Of a stretch of DNA of 64,000 nucleotides, positions 51,830 through 60,154 are shown piece after piece. Made by a program: the position numbers and the translations under genes. Origin of the DNA: RYN-230 sp963837515 (lineage in GTDB: Bacteria; Actinomycetota; Actinomycetes; Streptosporangiales; Streptosporangiaceae); contig CAWINT010000001.1 in NCBI GenBank assembly GCA_963837515.1, positions 186,001 through 250,000 of the forward strand. The letters run 5' to 3'. Position 1 is the stretch's first letter; each line of letters begins with the position of its first letter. The notes beneath the pieces were generated by a model, which made no database searches, was not told the DNA's origin, and saw only the letters and a list, made by a program, of their open reading frames with translations.

Positions 51830-52315
51830 ATGAAGGCTGGGGGAGTGGGGGCGGCTCTGGCCCTGACCGCCGCCCTGGCCGCGGGCTGTTCCTCCGGGGG
51901 CGGGTCCACGGCCAGCAGCACGTCGCCGAGCCCGGCGGCGAGTGCGTCGCCGAGTGGGACGGGCGCGGTCTGCCCCGATGTCGCCGCGCTGCGCGCGTCC
52001 GTCGCCGAGGTCGGTCACCTGTCCGCCAACGGGGACGCGCTCGGCAAGCTCAAGACCGACGTGGCCCGGGTCCGGGCCAACCTGGCCATGCTGCGGGCCG
52101 ACGTCAGCTCGGAGTGGCACATCCAGATCGACGCGCTCAGCTCGTCGCTGGCCACGCTGCAGAAGACGCTCAGCACGCTCGGCAGCCAGCCCAGCGCGAC
52201 CGCGGCGGCCAAGGCCGTCTCGGACGATCTGGCCACGGTCACCGGCAACGCCGCTGCGCTGCTCACGGCGGCCAGCACCCGCTGTCCGTCGGCCTCGGCC
52301 AGCCCAACCGAATGA
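51830..52315 (+). CDS. Putative lipoprotein with helical domain
   Basis: A 161-residue exported protein. The signal peptide MKAGGVGAALALTAALAAGC ends in a lipobox (LAAGC), so the Cys is lipidated and the protein sits on the outer face of the membrane. A Ser/Thr/Pro linker follows, then helices of alternating hydrophobic pattern (LRASVAEVGHLSANGDALGK; LSSSLATLQKTLSTLG) between two other Cys residues, which could form a disulfide. ATG 51830 is chosen because the signal starts there; the ribosome site is weak and GTG 51821 is possible. GH15 copy 2 follows 20 bases later. Confidence 0.72.
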   Translation: MKAGGVGAALALTAALAAGCSSGGGSTASSTSPSPAASASPSGTGAVCPDVAALRASVAEVGHLSANGDALGKLKTDVARVRANLAMLRADVSSEWHIQIDALSSSLATLQKTLSTLGSQPSATAAAKAVSDDLATVTGNAAALLTAASTRCPSASASPTE

Positions 52316-52335
52316 GGCACAAAGGAGTGACCCGC

Positions 52336-54219
52336 ATGGCGCGCTACCCGAACATCAGCGATCACGGGCTCATCGGCGACCTGCAGACCGCCGCCCTGGT
52401 CAGCACGGACGGGACGATCGACTGGTTCTGCTGTCCCCGGTTCGACTCGCCCAGCGTGTTCGGCTCGCTGCTGGACGCGGACAAGGGAGGGCACTTCCGG
52501 ATCGCACCGGACCGGGATGACTACGTCACCCGGCAGCTGTACTTCCCGGACACCGCCATCCTGATCACCCGGTTCATGACTCCGGACGGGGTGGGCGAGG
52601 TCACCGACTTCATGCCGGTCGCGGGCCAGCGGGCGACCGGCCACCACCGGCTGGTCCGGCTGGTCCGGGTGGTGCGCGGCACGATGCGGTTCGTGGTGGA
52701 CATCAAGCCGCGGTTCAACTACGGCCGCCAGCCGCACAAGCTGGAGCTCACCGACGAGGGCGCGGTCTTCCACACCAACGACCTGGAACTCACGGTGCAC
52801 ACGATGGGCGCCCGCGGCACGACCCCGGCCGATCTGGGTGCCGAGTTCGAACGCATCGGTGAGGATCTCCGCGGGCACCGCACGCTGCGGGAAGGTGAGA
52901 GTGCCGGGCTGGTGCTGGAGTCCATGGGCGGCCGCCCGCGGCGGCTGGCGGCGGGCTCGATCCAGGAGCTGTCCAACGAGACCGCCACCTACTGGCGGAA
53001 CTGGCTGCGCCGGTCCACCTACACCGGCCGGTGGCGGGAGATGGTCACCCGCTCGGCGATGACCCTCAAGCTGATGACCTACGCGCCCACCGGGGCGCTG
53101 GTGGCCGCGCCCACCGCCGCCCTGCCCGAGCAGGTGGGCGGGGAGCGGAACTGGGACTACCGCTACACCTGGATCCGCGACGCGTCGTTCTCGGTGTACG
53201 CCCTGCTCGGCCTCGGCTATATGGAAGAGGCCGCCGCCTTCGGGGTATGGGTCCGGGACCGGCTGGTCGAGCAGGGTGGGGCCAACGGCCAGCACCCACT
53301 CAAGATCATGTACCGGGTGGACGGGTCTTCCGACCTGACCGAGGAGACGCTCGATCACTGGGAGGGCTGGCGCGGGTCGCGGCCGGTGCGGATCGGGAAC
53401 GGCGCCGCCGACCAGCTCCAGCTGGACATCTACGGCGAGGCGCTGGACGCCTTCCACCACGCCGATGAGCAGGGCCTGCACGCGGCCCACCAGGGCTGGA
53501 TCGCGATCGTCAACATGATCGACTGGCTGTGCGAGCACTGGGACCAGCCCGAAGAAGGCATCTGGGAGACTCGCGGCGGCCGGAAGGACTTCACCTACGG
53601 CCGGTTCCAGTGCTGGGTGGCGCTGGACCGTGCGATCCGGCTGGCCCAGCGGAACGGCCGGCCCGCGGACATCCTGCGCTGGCGCTCGGAGCGGGACCGT
53701 GTCTACCGGCAGATCATAGAGCGCGGCTGGAACCCCAAGGAAAAGGCGTTCACCCAGCACTACGGCACCGAGGTGCTGGACTCCTCGCTGCTGCTCATGC
53801 CGCTGATGGGGTTCGTGTCCCCGTTCGACCCGATGTGGCTGGACACCCTGGAGGCGATGGACCGCAAGCTGGTCTCCGACAGCCTGGTCTACCGCTACGA
53901 CCCGTCCGCCTCGCCGGATGGGCTGCGCGGCAACGAGGGCACGTTCTCGCTGTGCACGTTCTGGTACGTGGACGCCCTCGCCCGGTCCGGCCGGCTGGAG
54001 GAGGCCTCGCTGGTGTTCCAGAAGATGCACACCTACGCCAACCACCTCGGCCTGTTCTCCGAGGAGATCGGGCTGACCGGCGAGCAGCTGGGCAACTTCC
54101 CCCAGGCGTTCAGCCACCTGTCCCTGATCAACGCGGCGATCAACCTCGACTACCAGCTGGATCACGGGGCCGGTGACGTGAGCCCACTGCTGGCCCGGGC
54201 CCGGCGCACACCCGGTTAG
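52336..54219 (+). CDS. GH15 glycoside hydrolase (trehalase/glucoamylase type), copy 2
   Basis: A 627-residue protein close to actinobacterial trehalases of GH15. N-terminal: YPNISDHGLIGDLQTAALVSTDG, IDWFCCPRFDSPSVF. Barrel motifs: the substrate loop NWDYRYTWIRDASFS with the conserved Arg-Asp, RIGNGAADQLQLDIYGEAL, WETRGGRKDFTYG and the final NFPQAFSHLSLINAA. This copy keeps the motif residues that copy 1 has changed, so it is the more likely active enzyme. AAAGGAG is eight bases before ATG 52336. It follows the lipoprotein gene closely. It may hydrolyse trehalose or alpha-glucans; direct evidence is lacking. Confidence 0.89.
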   Translation: MARYPNISDHGLIGDLQTAALVSTDGTIDWFCCPRFDSPSVFGSLLDADKGGHFRIAPDRDDYVTRQLYFPDTAILITRFMTPDGVGEVTDFMPVAGQRATGHHRLVRLVRVVRGTMRFVVDIKPRFNYGRQPHKLELTDEGAVFHTNDLELTVHTMGARGTTPADLGAEFERIGEDLRGHRTLREGESAGLVLESMGGRPRRLAAGSIQELSNETATYWRNWLRRSTYTGRWREMVTRSAMTLKLMTYAPTGALVAAPTAALPEQVGGERNWDYRYTWIRDASFSVYALLGLGYMEEAAAFGVWVRDRLVEQGGANGQHPLKIMYRVDGSSDLTEETLDHWEGWRGSRPVRIGNGAADQLQLDIYGEALDAFHHADEQGLHAAHQGWIAIVNMIDWLCEHWDQPEEGIWETRGGRKDFTYGRFQCWVALDRAIRLAQRNGRPADILRWRSERDRVYRQIIERGWNPKEKAFTQHYGTEVLDSSLLLMPLMGFVSPFDPMWLDTLEAMDRKLVSDSLVYRYDPSASPDGLRGNEGTFSLCTFWYVDALARSGRLEEASLVFQKMHTYANHLGLFSEEIGLTGEQLGNFPQAFSHLSLINAAINLDYQLDHGAGDVSPLLARARRTPG

Positions 54220-54241
54220 CCCGGGGGGACGACCCCCCGGG
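54220..54241 (+). terminator. Stem-loop right after GH15 copy 2
   Basis: CCCGGGGGG and CCCCCCGGG pair around ACGA, starting on the base after the stop codon. A stable GC-only stem without T-run, probably a transcription terminator. Confidence 0.65.
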
Positions 54242-54293
54242 GAGCACAGCGAGCACCGGCCGCGGGGGCCGATTGTCGCCGGTTCTCACCCTG

Positions 54294-54320
54294 CTGCCTC
54301 ACCCGTGGCGGGTGAGGCAG
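54294..54320. promoter_or_regulatory. TCACCC-N5-GGGTGA dyad (perfect core, 12-bp arms)
   Basis: CTGCCTCACCCG and its inverted copy flank TGG. The inner 23 bases differ from the element at 30223 by one base in the loop only. It is 170 bases before the LAL regulator gene in a 270-base gap without genes. Confidence 0.6.
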
Positions 54321-54425
54321 GCCCTTAAAACCGCACTAATGATGGTCTTTGTGACAGCCATAGCCGGGTGCGGTTGATACGGGCTGACCCCGGGTATGAC
54401 CGGCAACGCCGTTTGACCTGCGGAT

Positions 54426-54442
54426 TCACCCCTATGGGATGA
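54426..54442. promoter_or_regulatory. TCACCC-N5-GGaTGA dyad before the LAL gene
   Basis: One mismatch, 47 bases upstream of the LAL start. With the perfect copy at 54294 the regulator gene has two sites, compatible with autoregulation. Confidence 0.45.
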
Positions 54443-54489
54443 GACGGCCGGGTGGCCGGCCGCGGGATCAGCGGCTCTCGGGGGGATTG

Positions 54490-56556
54490 ATGACGACCAC
54501 CATCGACGAGTCGAAACCAGCAGAGGACGGGGCCGGGGAGCCTGGGTCGGGCGAGGCAGCCAGCCCGGTACGGCTGCAGTTCCTGGAAGGCAAGCTGCAG
54601 ATTCCGGAGCCGCATTTCCCGGTGCTGCGGCGGCGTCGCGTGACCGGCCTGATCGATCAGGCCAGCCGCCACCGGGTGACGCTGATCAGCGGCCCGGCCG
54701 GCGCCGGGAAGACGGTGGCCTGTGCCAGCTGGGCGGCGGCCTCCGCGCAGGCGCGGCGGCTGGTCTGGCTGACCGCCGAAGCCGACGACCAGCACGCCTG
54801 GTTCTGGGCCTATATGTGCGCGGGGCTGCGCCGCCTGCGCGCCATCCCGCCCGACGTGCTGCGCACGCTGGAGAACACATCGCCGGGCCAGTTCCCGCTG
54901 GGCCTGGTGGAGGCCGCCCAGGCCTTCACCGAGCAGGTCGTCCTGATCCTCGACGACGTGCACGAGCTCACCGACCAGGCCACCCTGGACGGCCTCGACC
55001 TGGTGATCCGGCACGCGCCGGCCAATCTGCGGCTGGTGCTGTGCGCCCGCCAGCCGCCCGCGCTGCAGCTGGCCCGGCTCCGGGTCTCCGGCGACCTGGC
55101 CGACATTGACGGCGCCGCTCTGGCCTGCACCGCGGAGGAGGCCGACGATTACTTCCGGATGCTCGGCCTGGACGTGAGCCAGGCCGCCCGGGACCGGCTG
55201 CTGCAGCGTACCCAGGGCTGGATGGCCGGGCTGCGGCTGGCCGCGCTGCGGGCTGGAGCCGACCCCGAGCCGGGCGCGACCATCATGGACCTGGCCGGCG
55301 ATGAGCCTATCGTCACCGACTATCTGTGGGATGAGGTACTCGGCAAGCAGCCGCCCGCCACCCGCATGTTCCTGCTGCGCACGTCCATCGCCGCCGAGGT
55401 GACCGGCGAGCTGGCTGACGCGCTGACCGGGCAGTCGGGCAGTGCCCGGACGCTGGAGCGGCTCAGCCGGGAGAACAGTTTCGTCGAGGTGGCCGACCGG
55501 GAACGGGGCGGCTACGCCTACCATCCGCTACTGCGCGAGGTGCTCGCGGCGCAGCTGCACCGGGAGATCCCGCACGAGATCCCGGTGCTGCTGCGCCGGG
55601 CGGCCCGCTGGTATGCGGCCAACGACCAGCCAATCGCCTCGGTGCGGTGCGCGGCCGAAGCGCAGGACTGGGACTATGCCGCGCAGATCCTGGCCGAGGC
55701 CGGGGCCGGCCTGGCCGCTCCTGGCTGCACCGCGGACCTCGAGAGCGTGCTGGGCCTGTTCCCGGCCGACCGCTCCGCCGACGACCCGGCGGTGGCGGTC
55801 GCCTGGGCCGCGGCCCGGCTGTGGGACGGCGACGCCGAGGGCGCCACCGGGTACCTGGAGAGCGGCGAGCGGGCGCTGGGGCGGGCCGCCCCGGCGATGC
55901 GCCGGATGATGGAACCGGCACTGGCCGCGCTGCGCGTAATGCTGGCCGGCGACCGCGCCGACGTGGATCCGGGGCTGCTCGCTGACACGACCGACCTCGC
56001 GGCCCGCGCCGAGGCCGAGGCCACCACCCAGCCCGAGCACCGGACGGCCGGGCTGGCCTGGTTCACGGTGGGCGTGGCCCGGCTGCGGCGGTGGGAGATC
56101 CAGTCCGCGCGGCATGCGCTGCGGCACGCCGACCGGCAGCTGGCGGCGGGCAACCTGGCCGCGCTGCAGGCCCGCGCCCGGGCCTGGCGGGCGCTGGCCG
56201 AGGCCTGGTACGGGGATCTGACGGCGGCTCGCCGCTCGGCCAGTGACGTCCCGGGCGTCCCGGGCGGCCTGCCCCCCGGCGGCCGGGCCAAGGCCGGGCT
56301 GGCCGGCCGCCCCGTGCTCCGCGACCCGCTGGCCGGTGGCCCGGTGCGGCTGAGCCCGCCGCCCAAGGGCGGCGCGGCCCGGGTGGCGCACCAGCCCGCC
56401 CGCGGCCTGCGGGGCGGCCGTCCCGGCGGAGGCGGCCGCGGCCCGGACGGCGCCGCCCGGGGCCGCCCGGCCCGGGACGCCTTCCCGCCGGCCCCCGCCC
56501 GGGCGTCCGGCCTGAGCTGGGACGCCCGGCCCGGGCCGGCGAGGCGGCCGAGGTAG
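54490..56556 (+). CDS. LAL (MalT-type) regulator, N-terminal ATPase portion; frame lost near 56.2 kb
   Basis: A 688-residue frame. Residues about 30-300 hold the STAND ATPase: Walker A ISGPAGAGKTVACASWA, Walker B LILDDVHELTD, then RLVLCARQPP and the FRMLGL..WMAGLRLAAL helices seen in LuxR-type MalT regulators. Residues 300-580 are helical TPR-like repeats. From about residue 585 the text becomes Gly/Pro/Arg-rich (GGRPGGGGRGPDGAARGRPA) and ends at TAG 56556 with no DNA-binding domain; that domain is in the next frame. I think indels in a GC-rich stretch (56230-56540) split one gene. ATG 54490 has GGGGGG before it. Confidence 0.72.
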   Translation: MTTTIDESKPAEDGAGEPGSGEAASPVRLQFLEGKLQIPEPHFPVLRRRRVTGLIDQASRHRVTLISGPAGAGKTVACASWAAASAQARRLVWLTAEADDQHAWFWAYMCAGLRRLRAIPPDVLRTLENTSPGQFPLGLVEAAQAFTEQVVLILDDVHELTDQATLDGLDLVIRHAPANLRLVLCARQPPALQLARLRVSGDLADIDGAALACTAEEADDYFRMLGLDVSQAARDRLLQRTQGWMAGLRLAALRAGADPEPGATIMDLAGDEPIVTDYLWDEVLGKQPPATRMFLLRTSIAAEVTGELADALTGQSGSARTLERLSRENSFVEVADRERGGYAYHPLLREVLAAQLHREIPHEIPVLLRRAARWYAANDQPIASVRCAAEAQDWDYAAQILAEAGAGLAAPGCTADLESVLGLFPADRSADDPAVAVAWAAARLWDGDAEGATGYLESGERALGRAAPAMRRMMEPALAALRVMLAGDRADVDPGLLADTTDLAARAEAEATTQPEHRTAGLAWFTVGVARLRRWEIQSARHALRHADRQLAAGNLAALQARARAWRALAEAWYGDLTAARRSASDVPGVPGGLPPGGRAKAGLAGRPVLRDPLAGGPVRLSPPPKGGAARVAHQPARGLRGGRPGGGGRGPDGAARGRPARDAFPPAPARASGLSWDARPGPARRPR

Positions 56557-56558
56557 CC

Positions 56559-57467
56559 GTGCTGGCCCGCGCCCTGGTGGCGCTGCGGCGTGACGACCTG
56601 TCGGCCGCCCAGCGCCTGGTGGAGGGGGTCAGCCAGGAAGCCGCCGGGCAGTTCCCCGGGGAGCCGTCGGTCAGCGCGGTGGCCGCGCTGATCCGGGCCC
56701 GGCTGCTGCTGGCCGACGGGGACGCCACCGCGGCGACGGCCGTGCTGTCCCGGCTCCGTGAAACGTGGGGGCCGGCCTGCCCGGCGCTGGCCGACATGAT
56801 CACCGTGGCCGAGGGCGACGTGGCGCTGCGGGTCGGCAACACCGGCCGGGCCCGCGCCGTCCTGCTGCTGGTCGAGGAGGGCGACCACTTCGACCGGGCC
56901 GACGCCCGGCTGCTGCGCGGCGGGCTGCTGCTGGCCGACGGGGACTTCAAGGCCGCCCTGGAGGCGGCGGCGCCCGCGCTGGACGGCGGCTCGCGGGTGA
57001 CCCGGCACGAGCGGCTCTGCGGGCTGCTCATCGCAGCGGTGGCGCGCCGCCGCCTGGGCACGACCGACGAGGCGTCCGTCCTGCTGGAGCAGGCGCTGGC
57101 GCTGGCCGAGCCGGACGGCGCCTACCGGGCCTTCCTGGACGGCGGGGCGGCCGTCCGCTCGGCCCTGACCGTGCTGATCCCGCCGACCAGCCGGCACGCC
57201 GGCTTCGCCGGCCGGATCCTGGAGCGGTTCGACGCCCAGGCGCCCCGCGGGGGCGCCCCCCAGGAACGGATGAGCGTGCCGCTCACCGACAGCGAGCGCG
57301 CGGTGCTCTGCTTCCTGCCCTCCCACATGACCAACGAGGAGATCTCCCAGGCGCTGTTCCTGTCGATCAACACGGTGAAGACGCACCTGCGGTCGGCCTA
57401 CCGCAAACTCGGGGTCAGCTCCCGCCGGGAGGCCATCGCCCGGGGGCGCCGCCTGGGCCTGCTGTAA
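56559..57467 (+). CDS. LAL regulator, C-terminal TPR and LuxR DNA-binding portion
   Basis: A 302-residue frame opening at GTG 56559, two bases after the stop of the previous frame; the frame is open further back to about 56247. It starts with TPR-like helices (LARALVALRRDDLSAAQRLV; ALIRARLLLADGDATAATAVL) and ends with a LuxR/FixJ helix-turn-helix: LTDSERAVLCFLPSHMTNEEISQALFLS then NTVKTHLRSAYRKLGVSSR. With the upstream ORF it would make a normal LAL protein of about 990 residues. It is either a separately translated effector or, more likely, the second half of one frameshifted gene. Confidence 0.7.
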   Translation: MLARALVALRRDDLSAAQRLVEGVSQEAAGQFPGEPSVSAVAALIRARLLLADGDATAATAVLSRLRETWGPACPALADMITVAEGDVALRVGNTGRARAVLLLVEEGDHFDRADARLLRGGLLLADGDFKAALEAAAPALDGGSRVTRHERLCGLLIAAVARRRLGTTDEASVLLEQALALAEPDGAYRAFLDGGAAVRSALTVLIPPTSRHAGFAGRILERFDAQAPRGGAPQERMSVPLTDSERAVLCFLPSHMTNEEISQALFLSINTVKTHLRSAYRKLGVSSRREAIARGRRLGLL

Positions 57468-57471
57468 CCGA

Positions 57472-57540
57472 CCGGCCGGTCCCCCCGCCCGGCCGGCCAG
57501 TCCCCCGCCCGGCCGGCCAGTCCCCCACCCGGCCGGCCGG
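57472..57540. repeat. 20-bp tandem repeats between convergent genes
   Basis: GGCCGGCCAGTCCCCCGCCC at 57491-57510 is repeated at 57511-57530 with one change, with partial copies on both sides (57472-57490 and 57531-57540). It lies between the LAL stop and the HdeD stop and may act as a terminator or just be slippage expansion. Confidence 0.7.
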
Positions 57541-57547
57541 GTCACGG

Positions 57548-58192
57548 TCAGGCGGCCAGGGCGTGCGCCGCCCGGCGGACCTGCCAGGCCGTCAGGCCCA
57601 GGATCAGCCCGTAGATCAGCAGCCAGATGCCGATCACGGCGACCAGCACGGTCAGCGAGATCGTCGGCCAGAACATGACGATCAGGCCGGCCACCAAGCT
57701 CAGCGCGCCGGTGAGGGCGCGCAGCCCGCGCCCGGTCCCCGGGCCCGAGGTGGCCGCCACGATGAGGTCGACCAGCCCGTGCAGCGTCCAGAAGACGCCG
57801 ACGATGAAGGCCAGCAGCGCCACGGTGACCGAAATGTGCCGCAGGCAGTACAGCCCGGCCAGCGCGGCCAGCAGGCCGATGATGATGTAGGCGGCCCGGG
57901 TCCCGCCGCTGGCCCCCGCCTCGGTGAAGCCGTGGATCAGCCGGACGACGCCGGTGACCAGCAGCGCCGCGCCGATCAGCGCGGCCACCACGACCAGGGT
58001 CGCCTTCGGCCAGATGAGCAGGATCAGGCCGAGTACGAAGGTCGCCACCGCGGCCACCATGACCACCTGCCAGGCCTGGGCCCACGCGTTGCGGGTGATG
58101 GCGGCGTCGAAGGACGCGGCCTCGTTCTGGTCCGGGCCGCCCGCTGGCGGTGGCCCGGTCCGTCCCGCCTGTCCGGCATGCTGGGCTGCCAT
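57548..58192 (-). CDS. HdeD-family membrane protein
   Basis: A 214-residue protein with six helices in three similar pairs, the HdeD pattern: WQVVMVAAVATFVLGLILLIWP, VVVAALIGAALLVTGVVRLI, YIIIGLLAALAGLYCL and LLAFIVGVFWTLHGLVDLI. The family is tied to acid and general stress in other bacteria. ATG 58192 has AAGGAGG five bases upstream, which beats the upstream in-frame start at 58243. The dyad at 58270-58286 is 78 bases upstream. It is the right border of the stress island. Confidence 0.87.
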   Translation of the reverse strand: MAAQHAGQAGRTGPPPAGGPDQNEAASFDAAITRNAWAQAWQVVMVAAVATFVLGLILLIWPKATLVVVAALIGAALLVTGVVRLIHGFTEAGASGGTRAAYIIIGLLAALAGLYCLRHISVTVALLAFIVGVFWTLHGLVDLIVAATSGPGTGRGLRALTGALSLVAGLIVMFWPTISLTVLVAVIGIWLLIYGLILGLTAWQVRRAAHALAA

Positions 58193-58269
58193 GCGTGCCT
58201 CCTTCTTGCGGGCGCGGCATGCGCCGCGCCGTCCTAGGCTCATGCTCGGCAGGCCTGGTCAGGCCAGCA

Positions 58270-58286
58270 CCACCCGCGGCGGGTGA
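58270..58286. promoter_or_regulatory. cCACCC-N5-GGGTGA dyad before HdeD
   Basis: One mismatch, in the gap between the divergent HdeD and trigger factor genes. It is 78 bases from HdeD and over 200 from tig, so HdeD is the expected target. Confidence 0.5.
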
Positions 58287-58488
58287 TGGGCGCAACCGCT
58301 ACCTTCCGGGCCGCCGGGCCGCGTTCCCGCCAGGGAGACCTCGCGCGGGCCACTAGACTGGGCGGCCGTAGCCGTCAGTGGCTGCGCTGGGGCCGCGGGC
58401 CGCCGCGTAGGGGCGGGCTGGCGGCGGCCTGGAGCAGGACACCAAGCGGTAGATAACAGCAGCGCAGGATCAGGGAGTTGACGGCGAC

Positions 58489-59946
58489 GTGAAGACCGAC
58501 GTCGAGGAGCTCAGCCCGACCAGGGTGAAGCTGACCATCGAAGTCCCCTTCGAGGAGCTGAAGTCCAGCCTCGACAAGGCGTATCGCGAGGTCGCCCGGC
58601 AGGTCCGGGTACCGGGGTTCCGCCCCGGGCGGGTGCCGCCGCGCATCATCGACCAGCGGTTCGGCCGCGGGGTGGTGCTGGAGCAGGCGGTGAACGACGC
58701 CGTCCCGCAGTTCTACGGCCAGGCGCTGGAGGAGAACGAGGTGTTCGCGCTGGGCCAGCCCGAGGTGGAGATCACCAAGCTGGATGACGGCCAGGAACTG
58801 GCCTTCACCGCCGAGGTGGACATCCGGCCGAAGTTCGAGATCCCCGACCTGAGCGACCTCGCGGTCACGGTGGAGACCGCCGTGGTCACCCCGGATGAGG
58901 TCGAAGAGTACATCGGCGGGCTGCGGGAGCGGTTCGCCGCGCTCAAGGGGGTCGACCGTCCGGTCGCCGACGGTGACTACACCTCGATCGACCTGTCCGC
59001 CGCGGTGGACGGCGATCCGGTCGAGGATGCCCAGGTGAGCGGGTACTCCTACCAGGTGGGCAGCGGTGCGCTGCTGGACGGGCTGGACGAGGCGCTGACC
59101 GGCATGTCGGCCGGCGAGTCCACGACCTTCAGCGCCGAGCTGGTCGGCGGCGAGCACGCCGGGGCGCAGGCCGACGTCACCGTGACCGTGCACAGCGTCA
59201 AGGTGAAGGAACTGCCTGAGCTGGACGACGACTTTGCGCAGTCCGCGAGCGAGTTCGACACGCTGGGCGAGCTGCGGGCCGGTACCCGCCGCCAGCTGGA
59301 GGCGGTCAAGCGGATGCAGCAGGCCCGCCAGGCCCGGGAACGGGCGCTGGACGCGCTGCTCGACAAGATCGACATCCCGCTGCCCGACAGCCTGGTCCGC
59401 AGCGAGGCCGACATGCGCCGGGAGTCGCTCGACGAGCAGCTGGAGCGGGCCGGCACCACGATGGAGGACTACCTGCAGTCGGCCGACCTGACCGAGGAGC
59501 AGTTCGAGAAGGACATCATCGACGGCGCGCGCCGCTCGGTGAAGGCCGGGTTCGTCCTCGACCAGCTGGCCGTCCGGGAGAACCTGACCCTCGAGCAGGA
59601 GGAGCTGAACGCTTTCGTCATCGAGCAGGCGTACCGGATGGGCGTGCAGCCCGACCGGCTGGCCCAGGAGCTCACCGACCGGGGGCAGATCGGCACCGCC
59701 GTCACCGAGGTGCTCCGGGCCAAGGCGCTCACGCTCGTCACCGAGCGGGCCACGGTGACCGACGAGGCCGGGCAGCCGGTCGATGTAACCGCCGCGATGC
59801 CGCCCGAGGTGGCCGAGGCGGGCGAGGAGACCGAGGCCGGCCAGGAGGCCGAGGCGGGCGAGGAGGCCGAGGGCGGCCAGGCGGCCGAGGCGGCCGAGGT
59901 CGCGGACGAGGTTTCGGCTGGGACCGCCACCGGGGACGGCGAGTAG
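58489..59946 (+). CDS. tig: Trigger factor
   Basis: A 485-residue ribosome-bound chaperone. The N-terminal ribosome-binding domain holds the signature VPGFRPGRVPPRII (family GFRxGxxP). The FKBP-like prolyl isomerase domain follows (about 150-245; DGLDEALTGMSAGESTTFSAEL), then the helical C-terminal domain and a Glu/Ala-rich tail (EETEAGQEAEAGEEAEGGQA) typical of actinomycetes. The start is GTG 58489. It precedes clpP1P2-clpX, the usual order. A stem-loop follows the stop. Confidence 0.95.
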   Translation: MKTDVEELSPTRVKLTIEVPFEELKSSLDKAYREVARQVRVPGFRPGRVPPRIIDQRFGRGVVLEQAVNDAVPQFYGQALEENEVFALGQPEVEITKLDDGQELAFTAEVDIRPKFEIPDLSDLAVTVETAVVTPDEVEEYIGGLRERFAALKGVDRPVADGDYTSIDLSAAVDGDPVEDAQVSGYSYQVGSGALLDGLDEALTGMSAGESTTFSAELVGGEHAGAQADVTVTVHSVKVKELPELDDDFAQSASEFDTLGELRAGTRRQLEAVKRMQQARQARERALDALLDKIDIPLPDSLVRSEADMRRESLDEQLERAGTTMEDYLQSADLTEEQFEKDIIDGARRSVKAGFVLDQLAVRENLTLEQEELNAFVIEQAYRMGVQPDRLAQELTDRGQIGTAVTEVLRAKALTLVTERATVTDEAGQPVDVTAAMPPEVAEAGEETEAGQEAEAGEEAEGGQAAEAAEVADEVSAGTATGDGE

Positions 59947-59991
59947 CCCGCACGCAGCCGGGAAGCGGGCGGGAGCGCGGGCCGGGGTGAT

Positions 59992-60020
59992 CGGCCCCGG
60001 CGGGCGGCCCCCCGGGGCCG
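59992..60020 (+). terminator. Stem-loop after tig
   Basis: CGGCCCCGG pairs with CCGGGGCCG across 11 bases, about 45 bases after the tig stop and well before clpP1. It suggests that clpP1P2 has its own promoter in 60021-60154. Confidence 0.5.
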
Positions 60021-60154
60021 GCCACCCTGCGCCGACAGCGAACAGGCCGCTGGCCGGGACGTTCCGGGGATGGCCGGGAGTTATCGTCACTGTCTAGACG
60101 GCAGAACAATGAGCCGCGTCCGAGCGCGGATATATGAGCACCGAGGAGAGCAGA

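Noticed and set aside
57472..57540. Tandem 20-mers as a CRISPR or attachment array
   Set aside because: No spacers and no cas or integrase genes; simple tandem repeat.
60037..60043. AGCGAAC, half of a ClgR-type box upstream of clpP1
   Set aside because: The left half of the GTTCGC-N-GCGAAC palindrome is not present, so a ClgR site is not supported.
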